Shown: positions 20,800 through 33,531, counted from the stretch's first letter. The stretch: 64,000 nucleotides of DNA from Dendrobium chrysotoxum (GCA_019925795.1 CM034304.1:13570720-13634719); one strand, 5' to 3'. The notes: generated from the sequence alone by a model not told the origin. Program-made: numbers and translations.

Positions 20800-23700
20800 T
20801 ATTAAATAATAAAGATATATTATTCCTTTTTTATTTTTATTTTTTTTTAATTGTTTTTCTTTTATTAATTATTTATATTTAAATATGTAAGTATTTAATT
20901 ACTATTTAATTAAATTAAACTTAAATAATTTTATTTAAAGTTATTTCAAATTATGTTAAATTTCAAAAACTTTAATATTTTAATTTAATATGATTTAATG
21001 ATTATTTTTAAATATCAATTATTTTAATTATTTTAAAATACCTTTAGTTACTTTAAACTTTAAATATTCATAATTAATTCATTTTAAATCAAAAAATTAC
21101 ATATAATTCTTTAAATTTTTCAGAAAACTAAGAGCTTTAATTTAAAACTATTTTTAGAAATTAAATTTTTTTTCTTTCTAATTATTTCTATATTATTTAA
21201 TTACTTTGGTATTTGAATATTATTTAAGTAAATAATATATTAATTTTTTTTAAATTAACAATCATTTTTTAGACCCCTCCTTTGGTGGTCAATGGATCTC
21301 TCATGTATATGCATTGAACTATTTTTCAATTACCTTTTTAAACTTACATAATTATATAGGTTAATATTTATGCATTTTAAATTATTTTAAATTTATATAT
21401 TATTAAATCTCTTAATATTGGGAGATCCATTCCTTGGAATTTTAAACATAGGTTATGCATATGAATAGCGTTCATGGGTGAGTGATTAGTGAAGGAGGCA
21501 CGAGCACTTAGTTTAGCCTCTTCTAGACCTAAGAACTTGGTGTGTTATGTTTTGTGTTATACCAAGGGTTAGTCAAAAACTTGATTTAAACCTATTCTAT
21601 ATAGTGATACCATAAGGACAATAATTAAGGACCCGTCTAGCGAACTTAGAGAAATTCTAGGAGCTAGGGTAGTTCCTCGATTGACATGAAACTCTCCATA
21701 CTTAAACTGAGTGGTATCCTAAACCTTTCAAAATTTTCTAGGAATTTTTAGGACTCTTTAAACCCCTTAATTAATAAACCCTAATTTGACCCTTAATTAA
21801 GACCTGATAACTTCAGAGAATTCTAATAAATCAAAATTAAATCCAAAAATTACCTATAATATATCAAACTCTTAAAAATTTAACTCTTATTTTCAAAAAA
21901 TTAAAATCCCCTTAATTGGACTTCCATCTGAACCTTAATTTAATTTTAACTAAAAATCACTCTTTTAATTAAATTAAATAATTAAAAATTATTAAAAATT
22001 CTAAAATTTCCCCAAACACTTGGGAAAATCTCCTTAGGTCATTCCTGACCTCTGGGGATAATTCCAAGAGGTTTGAATTTGATTTGGATCAAAACCTCTA
22101 AAACAGCCCCCTTAATTATATAATTTTATTAATCCATTAATTACCTGAATTTTTAAAATTCATAACTAATTCTAGAAAATTCTAAATCAAATAAACTCAA
22201 AGGAATTCAACTCTAATTAAAATCTAATATTTATTAAAAATAAGAGCATTCCAGCAATAAACTTAAATCAAAAGTCAACAATCCGGTCAAACTTAAGTAA
22301 AAAATCAGGTCAAAATTTTGGAAATTCATAACTTAATATAAAAAAATCCAAATGGAGCATACTTATAGTCTAATTGATCAGGTTAAGATCTATTATTTTA
22401 TAAAAATGTTAACTATTTATGAATCACTCTTAATTAAAAAGTTAACTTTTGGTCCCTTTGACTTAGCGGATTGGTTGACCCTGAACCTTCTAAAACTCAT
22501 TAACTCAACTTAAACTTCAAATAACATCACTCTAAGCTTTAAGGTAACCTCCTAACCTGGTAATAAATCATTTAATATACATTCTCTTTTAACTTCTAAC
22601 CAACTAAATTAACTTAATCAGCCCCGATCACTACTAGGTAACCCAGGCCTACATGGCTATTAACGTAGCCCTATGGAAGGTGAAATAAACTCATGGCCTC
22701 GATGAGAAATAAAGATAGTGATCCCTTAACCATTAAAATATATCTAATCCAAGTTTTAGCTCATTAATATTTGAACTCAAATATAAACTTCCTCTTTTGA
22801 ACCTTCAATCAACTACCCAGATTAGGATCTACCCTAACCACGTAGCCTTCTACACACACCTAGATGGTTTGCTAGGGCACCACTTCTAGACCTAGGTTAG
22901 GCTGATGTTTACTTTTTCTGATATGTAATGAGTTTTTTTTAGGATTTCACTGCATGTTGTGATTGAAAGTTAATTAATATATTTATTTATTTTTACTGTA
23001 CTCTGTGACTTGATATGATAGGCGATAGACTACCCATAGATTAGGATCAATTTTTGATACTAATATTGTCTTTTTCAGGTGGCCATGCTCATGCAGCGCT
23101 AATAAGGGGGGGGGGGTTAAACTCACGAATAAATTATATAAATGCTTGCTACAGGTGCTTCAGCTGCTTACCTCCCCTTAGAATAAATGAGGGCTAGAAT
23201 AAATTATAAATATAATTGCTTCAAGTGATCCAGATGCCTAGCCCTCATATAAATAAGAGCATGGCCAAGCGTGGTTCACATGGGTATTTTATTTCCATAT
23301 ATATAACTTCTTGGGATGTGTTTCTTTATTTAACGATTTAGGATAACCTTATATGAGAGTCTAGAATTTTTATTTTTATATTAATATAATTCGTTTATAA
23401 AAGTATTGAGTTGTGAAAGTCTTCAAAAGTAAGGCGTTTCAAATACTAATTATCCAAAGAGAAAAAGAAAGGCCCCTTAACAGAGAATTTCTTATTCATT
23501 TGGGTACCCTTTTAAAGGATGAACCCTATAAAGATTGAAGGAAGGTGATTTGTAGAAGATCTAAAGATGAAGACATGAAGATAAAATACCTGGCTTTTAA
23601 GACTTAAGTCTGTATTAGGATTAGAAACCTGGGTTTGTTGTCAGTGGTGCCCAGCCACTTTTAATTTATATAATTCTGGGTTGTAATATTAAAAGGCACT

Positions 23701-25180
23701 TGCATATGAATATTATTTTATTTATTTATTTTTATTATGTTATGGATTATTTAATGTTGATTATGATTAGGCATTGCCTGCTTTTTCTTAGTTTCTTGGC
23801 ATTTATGTGCCACTTTTATTTTAGCTTGGATTCGATCAAAGGCTCGTGAGGGTATACTAAAAATTCTTTTACTTAAATTAGAAATAAAATTTTTAGGATA
23901 ACATTGAAACTCTAACGCTCTTAAGAAGTAAGCTCGAGATCGCCGAGAGTTCGCATAACATATTTGCTGCACTATTCTTTCCCTTTGTTAGGCCACTCCC
24001 TACCTGCGGGTTCTAGCATACCACCTAGCCTATGAGAGTACAGATCTGTCAAGAGGAGCATGTGCACTCTAGGATAAAATCTATTTTTAAGCTTTTTTAA
24101 AAAAACTGCTTCATATACATTTCAAGCATTTAATCGAGTCAATTAACATGCATTGTATTAGAAAGTAATTTAAAAGAGTCTAAAACTTTAATTGCATTCG
24201 CTTTAACATTTTCACCCTACATAAGTATGAAGCCACTTAAGAACTTCTCTAGATGTTGGGCTCAAATTCTAAAAACTATAATCTCCCTACCACTCTTTCA
24301 TAAAAATGGCCGGACTCAGTTTTAAATCGATTAGGTGGTTAGTTGGCTCTCCAATCTAGGCCGGGGTAAGTCCAGGTTCTGTATTACATTAGCTAGGACA
24401 TAAATATTAGTGTTGTAGAACACTATACCCACCCTAAATTTAGGGTTCAGGATAACTACCGTCAGTATCTCGTAGTACGACTCATCGGTGGGTAGGTTCT
24501 CTACCTTTTAGAGACTATAAATCCCACCTATCTATGTCACACGGATGACGCCACCTCCATCCTTCTCTTCTGCATGCTTTGAGTGTATGATTTTCTTTTT
24601 CTCCAATTTCTTTTGTCATCTTAGTCCCTCTGGATGTTGAAGTGAGCCGTGTATATTGACTTAGCCAATTCGAACCTTTCCTTTCCCCTTGAGTAGGAAT
24701 TCTTAGTTTTCTCCCTATTTGCCAATCCCATCTGAAATCATAATATAGGATCCTTAATCGAGAGTATTCTCAGGCCCTAGCTTGAGATGTAATTAACTAC
24801 GGGGGCTTACGCCCATGGAAAACAGAATTCCACCATCAAATAAACCCCACTCGAGCTGATGTATTGGGTGGGGGAAACCCATTGTTCCGATCAGGTCGTG
24901 TATATTGTTATCCATTGAGGTGTGTAGGCTAGTGCTGCTATCCTCAATGGTTAAACATATGTATGATCTAATCTGCCCTCCTATTGGCCCGCTTGCAAAG
25001 AGCACAGAGGCCTGCCACCATTTTATCCCCCAGGATAGTGCGGCCATATCCTCTGCATTTTATCCCCTTGCACGGTGGTATCCTTTTGGAGGTCTACAAC
25101 ACCTAACCTCAGAGGATTCGATGATCATATGGAAAGGAAGCCTAAGTGTGGGGACTCACACCTAATCATAGAGGATCATA
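18950..25180 (+). repeat. F1: plus-strand copy of a very long (6-7 kb) AT-rich LTR family
   Basis: F1 is the inverted counterpart of R1. The GTTGAC-rich start (19000-19320), the GC-richer block near 20040-20290 (against 45660-45850 reversed), the AT-rich core (20290-21270), the CCTTAGGTCATTCCTGACC block at about 22030 (against 43725 reversed) and the block around 23030-23280 all recur in the same relative order. No internal retrotransposon domain interrupts it, so the whole is LTR-like. After about 24790 the 3' end follows the F2 variant, not the R1/R2/F3 variant. The left boundary is uncertain by about 100 bp. It may be the 3' LTR of the element that owned the 240-bp array. Confidence 0.75.
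20758..20812. repeat. (ATT)n microsatellite within F1
   Basis: About 15 near-perfect TTA/ATT units lie in the AT-rich core of F1. Confidence 0.9.
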
Positions 25181-25847
25181 TTTATACATTTAAAAATTTA
25201 ATGAAGAGAAGATGCCACTTGGGATGCTTATACTTCACTTCAAAATGAAGATTAGGATGCGTCCAAGTCGATATCTATACCTAAGTTTGAGGATGGTTTC
25301 CATAGGAATGGACTTATGCCAGATGTCTATAGGATGCCGTAAGAGTGGACTTAGATCTAAGGATAGATTTAATCAAGTTTTGAACTTTAATGTATATTCA
25401 ATTTCTTTAAAGCTTTGGATATTTTCCCTCCATCACAAATGATGTTGACAACTTACAAATGTTCTACTAGAGATTAAAAGTTTTTTCTTATGTCACTTTT
25501 TAGAAGGGAAATGAAAGCACTTAGAAGAATGGTAGACTTGAAAATCTTTAGATTGAAAGTTTATTCTCTCTTCCATTATAGATGATCCTTATAACTTATA
25601 AATATTCCACTGAGATTATATTTTTATATTGGATCATTATATGTGAAGAAAGGAAACTAATAAAAGGAAAATTCTACAGTTGTACTATAGAACGTCTTAG
25701 TTATTTAAAATCTTGAAATCTTTCAATTTTGATTTCTAAAAATATACATAAACAGCTTAGACCCAGTACAACATGTCACATTCATGACTTGAGAACAATG
25801 TGTATATTAAGAAATTTGTAATTTTATTACAAATCTTTATAACATCA
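25181..25847. other. Unassigned AT-rich stretch between F1 and element E
   Basis: This stretch lies just 3' of the E integrase stop in E orientation, so it may be the E 3' untranslated region. No polypurine tract or LTR boundary could be recognised, and the short ORFs have no familiar motif. Confidence 0.4.
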
Positions 25848-27260
25848 TTATACATAGTTTTTCTTAAGATACCGCCCATTGATGGGCAACATAGGATGAT
25901 CACCCTTACAATCCACCAATTGGTAAGATCCTCCTTGGTAGACCTTTTTCACCACAAAAGGTCCTTCTCATGTAGGCTCAAATTTACCACCAAACCTTTG
26001 ATGAGTTAGGATAGGTCTACGGAAGACTAACACCAGCTCTTTTACTTGAAAGGTTCTAGGACAGACCAATTTATCATTTTCTTGAGCCATATGAGATTTA
26101 TATAACTTAAGGTTCTATTGAGCCTGCATCGCTTCTCTTCTAAACCTTCGAGTTCTTCTAATTGAAGTCGGGTATTCTATTCAGATGTGATATGATTATA
26201 AATTGCAACTCTTAAAGAGGGAAGCTGTACTTCTAAAGGGCAACAACCTCAGCCCTAATGACTAAAGAAAATGGTGTAGACTGAGTTGGGGTTCTATATG
26301 TGGTTCAGTAATCCCACAAAGCCTCACCCAACTTTTCATGCCACTATTGCTTATTATCCTCTGAAATTTTCTTTAGAATTCCTACCAACATCTTATTGAA
26401 GGCCTCCGCTAATCCATTCGCCTATGGGTAATAGCTTATGGAGTATCTCCAATCAATACTGTGATGTTTAGCAAAATTATTCATTTTGGTGCTCTTGAAA
26501 GAAGGACCATTATTGGATATAATTTGATGAGGAATGTCGAATTGATATATAATATGGTCTTAGAAGAATTGGAGTACAATGTGAGTTTTAACTTCTCACA
26601 GCGAAATAATTTTTGCCCATTTTGAGAAATAATCCATTACTACTAAAATGAACGGTGACCTTTAGAGGAGGGAGGATCGATAGGGCTAATTATGTCTGTG
26701 CCCCAACTTTCAAAAGGCCATGAAGCAATCATTAGATATAGGACATTAGGAGGTTGGTGTAGGACTACACCATGTACTTGGCACTGGTAACAACATCGTA
26801 TAATAGACATATTATCATCAATTATAGAGGGCCAATAATATCCAAGTCTCTTAATTTCATCTTTATTTTAGGGCCAGATTTGTGAGCACCACACAACCTG
26901 GCATGTACGTTAGTCACAATCTTTTGGGCTTCCAGTTTACTGAGACAATATAGCCATAATTAATCAAAAGATCGGTGGTGCAAAATGCCATTTAATAAAA
27001 TATAAGAGAGAGCCCTTCTCTTAATTTGATCTGCGACAGATTTCTCTTGAGGGAGTTTACTTTCTTACAAATAGTCAATGAAAGGTTGCCTCCAGTCAAC
27101 CGTTTCATTGTCAATAGAAAGAGTAATCTCACACTTAGAAGGAAATCTTGTACTGATATATTTTAAGTCTATAGGAGACAAGATCTTATGACCCTAAACT
27201 TCTATATAAATTGAATCTTCTTATATATAAGCTAATTTTTTGTAAGCTTTGCATGGGCAA
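25848..27260 (-). pseudogene. Element E integrase (Tat/Ogre-like gypsy), decayed
   Basis: On the minus strand the zinc-binding region (GYYWPS, CCYQCQVHG, about 26880-26770) leads into the core. The first catalytic Asp (WGTDIISP) has its codon at 26694-26696. The second motif reads SNNGPSF where DNG is expected, so that Asp is lost. The Glu in ANGLAEAFNK is at 26404-26406. A TAG at 26422-26424 stands at an expected Gln codon. The C-terminal part keeps a GPF-type motif (GKFEPT, EGPFVVKKVY, PINGRYLKK) up to the stop at 25848. Several frameshifts occur. It would have inserted cDNA into chromosomes. Confidence 0.85.
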
Positions 27261-27289
27261 TCGCCATACAATTTCTTCCATGGGGTATC

Positions 27290-27862
27290 CTATATAAAGT
27301 TACACTTGGAATCTTCTCGAGAATTTTCATAGTGTACTGATGGTATGGAAAAAAGTTTAGGTTTTAAGACTTTATAAATACCAGCAACTTGATTGATGAT
27401 AAGTTTTGAATCTCCAAAGATCTTGATTTCTCTAATTTCTATTGATATTACTAATTCTAAACTAGTTATTAGAGCTTCATATTCAGCCTCTTTATTAGTG
27501 CAAGGCTCTAATAAATGGTAAGAATAACGCAACAATCCCTTTTCAGGGGTTCTGAAAATCAACTCGACACCGACTTTCCCTAGGATTACATCTTGAGGTT
27601 CTCCAATCTTTTGTGAAGATGCAGCACCATCAAAATATAATTTTCAAGTATTTTTTGCTCCTCTAAATTCATAATTTATTCATCAGGGAGATCATCATTT
27701 AGAGGGGACATAGTAGGGATCGGGTATGCTGCTAAGAAGTCAGCCACAACTTGACCTTTTACAGCACGCATGGGTATAAATGTAATAACAAATTAGAGCA
27801 AGAACATTGACCATTTTTTTAAATGCCCCAACAATGTTAGATGGGTCATATTTGAGTGGATT
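27290..27862 (-). pseudogene. Element E second RNase H domain and end of the RT-linked RNase H
   Basis: 27562-27290 encodes a plant-type additional RNase H domain: FRTPEKGLLRYS, CTNKEAEYEALI, GDSKLIINQVAGIY and KPKLF. 27862-27690 holds the tail of the RT-linked RNase H and linker (RAVKGQVVADFLAAYP, LNDDLPDE). The frame at 27862 continues into 37239 once element C is removed. The dual RNase H is a Tat/Ogre trait. Confidence 0.85.
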
Positions 27863-27867
27863 GACTA

Positions 27868-29591
27868 TGTTATAACTCGAGCTCCCAAGTTGATAATTTT
27901 GATGATAATAATATTATTGATTGTCTCTTTATTTTCTTCTAGTATTTTTTGTGCATACCTATTTGTGTGTTGACTAACATTTTAGGTACAATATGCACCA
28001 CTCTTTGAAGATTTAAGGCTTAAGATTGGGTAACATAGGTTATGTTGAAAGAGTCTGTAATTTTTATTTATTTATTTTTTAACTTATTGAGTCAAGTCCT
28101 GTAAGGGTGTATGATAGCCTAGTGACCATACACACACACACACAAGGGGAGCAAATGTAATATTAAATATTTTAATTTTTTAGTACATCATACTGTATGA
28201 TCTGGATCGTACTATATGATCTGCTATTATAAAAATTAATTAAAATATTATATTTTTTATAAATAAATAATTTTAAAATATAACTATTAGTACAGTACAA
28301 ACATCACATCATACTAGATGATATGTTATAATTAGAAATCTCATCATTCATTAAATAAGGCAAAATATTAAATTTAAAAAGTTGTTCTATTCATACTGTA
28401 CAAACCTAATCATATTGTAAAAAATTTAAATTGTTGTCTAATTTAATTCTATGATTAGTCAATCAAATTTACTTAATTTTGATATTGTGATCATACTGTA
28501 TATGAACTGGATCATACTGTACAATCAATAGAGACAATTTTAGTCGTCCAATAATTCATCCTGGAAGAACTGCATTTCAGTTGAACTAATCTTACTGTAA
28601 GATTGGTCATTTGTATTGATGATCATATAACACTTGCAGGAAAATTGAACTATTCATATTGATGTTTGTATTGAATCATATAGTACTAACAGGTCAAATT
28701 CTGCACATCATACTGTACGATCCTGCAATCGTACTGTACAATCTTTGACGATTGAATTGAATTTTTAGGATTTTTTGAAGCCCACTATTTAAGCTTTCTC
28801 ATAAGACTTTATATGAGTCTTTTGAGCATTCATTGAGCTATTTTCTTCTAAAGAAAGCTTGAAGAGAGAGCTTTGGGCTAGGGAGGGAAAGGGTGGAGTT
28901 TGTAAGAAAGGAAGAATTTCCTTATGGGCTTCAAGGGAGTATGAGAGGGGGTTTTTACATGGTTGCTCCGGCAAACTTGCACCTGAGTTCCTCCAAGAGT
29001 CAAGGTTTATCTTGAGGGAAGCTTTGGAAGAAGAAGACCTCTTTGGTGTCAAAAGACCTGGCTACTCTGTTGCACCAGTGAAGGTGAAAGTGATTCCAGG
29101 TTCTCTACCTCACCAGAAGGGTGAGAAGGAGTTTAGGTCTCTGTCTCACCAAGAGGGTGAAAAGAAGTCAAGGTTCTCTACTTGTGAAATGAGTACGGTC
29201 CTCTATCGTACCGGGTTGGTGGAAGAGAGTTTGTAAGGGCTTCTCCACCTAGTTGTGAGAGCTAAAGGAGAGACACTATAGTGATAGTACAATATCCAAA
29301 GAGGAGGACTCCGGGGAGTGGACGTAGGTCATGGTTTGACTGAATCACTATAAATCTGGTGTGTTCATTCTGATTTTTACTTTTGCACTTTATTTTCATG
29401 CACTTTATTTTCTATGATAACTGCTTGGTAAAAATCTAAGATTAATATTTTTGTTGTGATAATTAGAATATAATTACCATCTTTGTAATTATTTACAAAT
29501 CATTAGCTTCCATGTTTGATTAATTAAATCATCTAATTAAAATCTAAAAAATTCTTTAAAATTAGAACTCTTGGTGCATCTCATACTTTCA
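27868..29591 (+). repeat. Element C 5' LTR (1724 bp)
   Basis: It starts TGTTATAACTCGAGC and ends CATACTTTCA before the primer-binding site. The U3 (28180-28770) is rich in ATCATACTGTACGAT-type palindromes. A CA repeat plus AAGGGGAG tract lies at 28131-28149. The candidate TATA TATTTAAG is at 28786-28793. The transcribed part has stem-loops, including a perfect 6-bp stem CTCACC/GGTGAG at 29109-29125 and the terminal hairpin at 29242-29271. It is collinear with the split 3' LTR. Confidence 0.93.
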
Positions 29592-29593
29592 AG

Positions 29594-29605
29594 TGGTATC
29601 AGAGT
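29594..29605 (+). promoter_or_regulatory. Element C primer-binding site
   Basis: TGGTATCAGAGT lies two bases after the LTR end. It differs from the canonical initiator-Met site only at the last base. Confidence 0.93.
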
Positions 29606-29650
29606 GGGGTTTCAAAATAGTACTTTAAAAAACCTGGAAACATACGATCC

Positions 29651-30745
29651 ATGGCATATTTTTGTAACTGTAACACTGAGGAGGGTTATTCCATAACCCA
29701 TCCACCCTTATTTGACAATATACCATTTCATTTTTGGAAAATTCACACACATATATATATATATATTCTATTGATTTCAGGATATGACATATGATTCAAT
29801 CTAGATATTCTGTACCATCTCATATTATTAATGATGTGAAAACTGATATTCTTTTTATTAAATGGAGTAGAGAAGAAAACATTTATGCTCAATTGAATGC
29901 TAAATCTTTGAATTACTTTTTATATGCTTTAACTTTTGAAAATTATATGATTATTTCTACTTGTATCACTGGCAAGGAAGTTTGGGCTAAATTATGCATT
30001 ACATATGAAGGTAGTATTGAAGTTAAACAATCTAGATTAAATATATTATTATATGACTATGAACTTTTTTGCAAGAACTCTTATGAGTCTATCTTAGACA
30101 TGTATACTAGGTTTACTCAGATTGTGATGTTATTACATGCTTTAGGTAGAGAACATTCAAACTTAGAAAAGGTCAACAAAATTCTATGTTGTCTACCTGA
30201 TAATTTTGATGCCAAAGTCACTATTATATATGAATCAAAAGACTAGAATGCTTATTCTATTGATAATTTGATTGACTCACTCATTACCTACAAGTAAAGT
30301 GTGAGTCAAAGACTTTTGAATGTAGGTGATGAAAAGGTTATAGTGCTAAAAGTAAAAGACATAGATAAAGATGGCTTAGAAAGTGATGAGATTGAGAAAA
30401 TGACATTAATAAAATGGCAATTCAAAAGTCTGCTGAAGCACAAGTACAAGCGTGAATAAAATTGGAGCAAAGGTAAAAATGACAAATATGATATGCTTGC
30501 TTCTGACATAATTTATTTTGGGTATAGAAAACCTAGACATTTAAAAAATGAATGCCCCAATCTTAAAATATACCTTATAAAGAAAAAGAGTGAGGATAGC
30601 CAATTGTAATAAGGGGAAATGAAAAGAAGCAAAAGATCTCCTAGGCAGACTTAGCTTCTGAATCATCAGAACAAGAGCAAGATGACGAGGTAATAAACTT
30701 ATGCTAATTTGTCAAGGATTTGATTGGTGATTCTGATCAGGTATA
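29651..30745 (+). pseudogene. Element C gag, decayed, with no pol downstream
   Basis: The ATG at 29651 is at the same distance from the primer-binding site as in D. The UBN2-like domain is best kept at 29791-30246 (LNAKSLNYFLYAL, SRLNILLYDYELF, MYTRFTQIV, LGREHSNLEKVNKIL). A TAG stop follows at about 30244, then a basic zinc-knuckle relic (YRKPRHLKNEC, about 30520-30560). The similarity to gag of A and D ends in the acidic segment at about 30740, before their coiled coil. The (AT)n run at 29753-29769 replaces coding bases near the start. Confidence 0.85.
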
Positions 30746-31134
30746 AGTATGTTGAGGGTTGTTTGTGTTTTGTTTATATGTTTTGTGTGTTTGTTTATCT
30801 ATTTTGTGTATTTGATTTTTATTATGTTTTAAGCATGATTTTATGTTTTAGTTTTTTTGTATGTTATTACTTTCTTTTGCATGTAGTTTAACTTATGTGT
30901 TGTATTTTATCTCTTCTTTTTGATAATATCAAATACGGAGAATGTATTATGGTTGGTTATATTTGTAGTTTAGTTTTTAAAATTTTTTATTATTTAGTTT
31001 TTAAATATTTATAAAAAAAATATTTACCCCTATTTTTTAATATATTTCTCTTAGTGAGGGGGAGATTAGGAGAAAATATTTTTAAATTTATAAATTCAAC
31101 CAATGATATTTGACAACATCAAAAAGGGGGAGAT
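30746..31134 (+). other. Element C 3' untranslated region and polypurine tract
   Basis: T-rich sequence is followed by a first polypurine-like motif (AAATACGGAGAA, about 30931) and the terminal tract AAAAAGGGGGAGA at about 31120-31133, directly before the 3' LTR. There is no ORF. Confidence 0.8.
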
Positions 31135-32097
31135 TATTATAACTTAGGCTCCCAAGTTTATGATTTTAATGATAAAAATATTATTGATTGCATCTTTATT
31201 TCTCTTAGTATTTATTATGCATACCTATTTATGTGTTGACTAACATTTCAGGTACAACATGCACCACTCTTTGAAGATTCAGGGCTCACGATTGGGTAGA
31301 ATAGGTTATGTTGAAAGAGTCTGTAATTTTTATTTATTTATTTTTTAACTTCTTGAGTCAAGTCCTATAAAGGTGTATGATAGCCTGGTGATCGTACACA
31401 CACACAAGGGGATCAAATATAATAGTAAATGTTTTAATTTTTGAGTACATCATAGTGTATGATCTGGATCGTATTGTATAATCTACTATTACAAATTAAT
31501 TAAAATATTTTATTTGTTCTAAAAAAAATAATTTTAAAATATAACTATTCATACAGTACGAATACCATATCGTATTGGAGGATCTGTTATAATTAGAAAC
31601 CTTGTCGTTCATTAAATTAGGCAAAATTTTGAATTTGAAAAGTTATTTTATTCTTACTATACGAACCTAATCGTACTATATGATATTTAAATTATTGCCT
31701 GATTTAATTCTATGATTAGTCAATCAAATTTGCTTAATTTTGATATTTTAATACTGTATGAACTGGATCATACTGTATGATCAACAGAGATGATTTTGGT
31801 CATCCCATGATTCATTCTGGATAAACTGTATTTCAGTTGAACTAATCATACTATACGATTGGTCATTCGTATTGATGATCGTATAGGACTTACAGGCAAA
31901 TTGAACTATTCATACTGATGTTCATACTGAATTGTACAGTACTAACAGGTCAAATTCTACACATCGTACTGTATGATCCTGCGATCATACTGTATGATCT
32001 TTGACGATTGAATTGAATTTTTAGGGTTTTTTGAAGCCCTTTAATTAAGCTTTCTCATAAGACTTTGTATGAGTCTTTTGAGCATTCATGAGTTATT
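31135..32097 (+). repeat. Element C 3' LTR, left part (split by B)
   Basis: It starts TATTATAAC (the 5' LTR has TGTTATAAC; the change is a G-to-A transition) and runs collinear with 27868-28835. It is cut at 32097, where B begins. Confidence 0.93.
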
Positions 32098-33530
32098 TGT
32101 TGCAAATCTGGCTTTGATGATGACAAATATATTTCCAGTGTGTTTTGCTTGGCTAACCCGTTTCAGGCACAAAAGATCACGAGCAACTCAAGCCAACTCA
32201 AGATCGGGTCTAAGTGTGTCCAATGTACTGTTTTTATTTTTCTTGAGTCAATTATAATGTAACTGATCTCCTAGCTAAGTAACCTTGCACACACACACTC
32301 AGGGGGAGAGCTTGAGTGAGTTAGAGTTTCTGTTCATTTTTTGTTCAGATCGTCCTGGATGATATTCACATCATCCTCGACGATCCAGTAAAAATAGAAA
32401 CCCTAATTAGGGTGACCAAGTTAAGAGGGTCTGATTAAGCAGATCGTCCTGGACGATCTTTGGATCGTACGGGACGATATGATCAAATCAAAAATTCTCA
32501 GCCGCTAGATCAAGTTAGGCAAGTTTTTATTTTAAGTTATTTGGTCTGATCGTCCCGGACAATACATGTATCGTCCTGGACGATTCAGTATAATCATGCC
32601 TAAATTAGTCTTGTAATTAAGGAAAGCAATTAATATTTAATTGATATAATCATATCGTCTGGACGATCTGGATCGTCTAGTGCATTTCAGCTGTACGACC
32701 CGAACTGTGCTCAGGATGATTTTGGCACTTTTTGAACTAATCATCCTGGACAATAGCCTTATCATCCTGGACGATCAAGTCATTTTTTGGTCGTCCAGCA
32801 CAAGTTTCTCTGGACGATACCCTTATTTTCCTGGATGATCTTTGTCGACCAGTTGAGTTTTAGGGCAAATTTTAAGCCCTCCTATAAAAGAACATTTTCT
32901 TGAAACAAGAAAAATCTTTTTACCACTTTTCTTCCCAGAGAAACCCTAGAGAGAGAGAGAGAGTTTGGGAGAGAGAGAGGATCTTGTGAGGGGGAGTTAG
33001 TGAGGGATTCACTAAGGTTGCTCCAAGCACGGATCAGAGTCGTCTTCTCCGCTCGTCGTCTTTCATCTAGTTGGTGTTCGTTGTGGGAGGATCGTTCGCA
33101 AGAAGATCCGGGGTTCTCTGCCCGCTTTAGGTGGAAGCAAAAGGAGGTCGGGTTCTCTGCCTCACCGTGTGGTGAAAAGGAGATTTTATACAGGCTTCTC
33201 CGCCTTGCTGTGGGAGCAAAAGGAGAGACTTTTTGTTTAGTGCAATACCCGGAGGGGAGGCTCCAGGGAGTTGACGTAGGTCAAGTTGACCTAACCACTA
33301 TAAAATCTGGTTTGCTTTTTTGATTCTATTCTGCACTTTACTTTTCTGATATTAACTACTTGGGTGAATATCTATGATTGATCTTTTCGTTCTTGTTTAC
33401 TTGTTTCCGCTGCAAGGTATCGAAAAGATTTTTCTGTTCCTCGTGAAATTTTTAAATAACCAATTCACCCCCCCTCTTGGTTAGCCTCAGGACTAGTTCA
33501 CTAGGGCGTAACATCCCTATCGAACTTTCA
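32098..33530 (+). repeat. Element B 5' LTR (1433 bp)
   Basis: It runs from TGTTGCAAATC to ATCGAACTTTCA. Features are a CA repeat plus GGGGGAGAG at 32290-32308, palindrome pairs at 32347-32835, TATAAAA at 32883-32889, GAGAG-rich leader, the TCACC/GGTGA hairpin at 33162-33175 and the nested terminal hairpin at 33197-33226. It lacks a segment of about 150-180 bp present in the 3' LTR around 35420-35780. Confidence 0.95.
32883..32889 (+). promoter_or_regulatory. TATA box of element B LTR
   Basis: TATAAAA in the context CCTATAAAAG lies just after the last palindrome. The copy in the 3' LTR is at 35832-35838. It is the clearest core promoter among these elements. Confidence 0.65.
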
Positions 33531-33531
33531 A

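Noticed and set aside
24793..25165. Overlapping 84- and 86-codon frames on opposite strands in F1
   Set aside because: They lie in a block also present in F2, where the frames are broken. Repeat sequence with no motif.
33000..33323. 107-codon frame in the B 5' LTR and its counterpart at 35945-36187
   Set aside because: It spans the hairpin leader, lies upstream of the primer-binding site and differs in length and end between the two LTRs. No domain.
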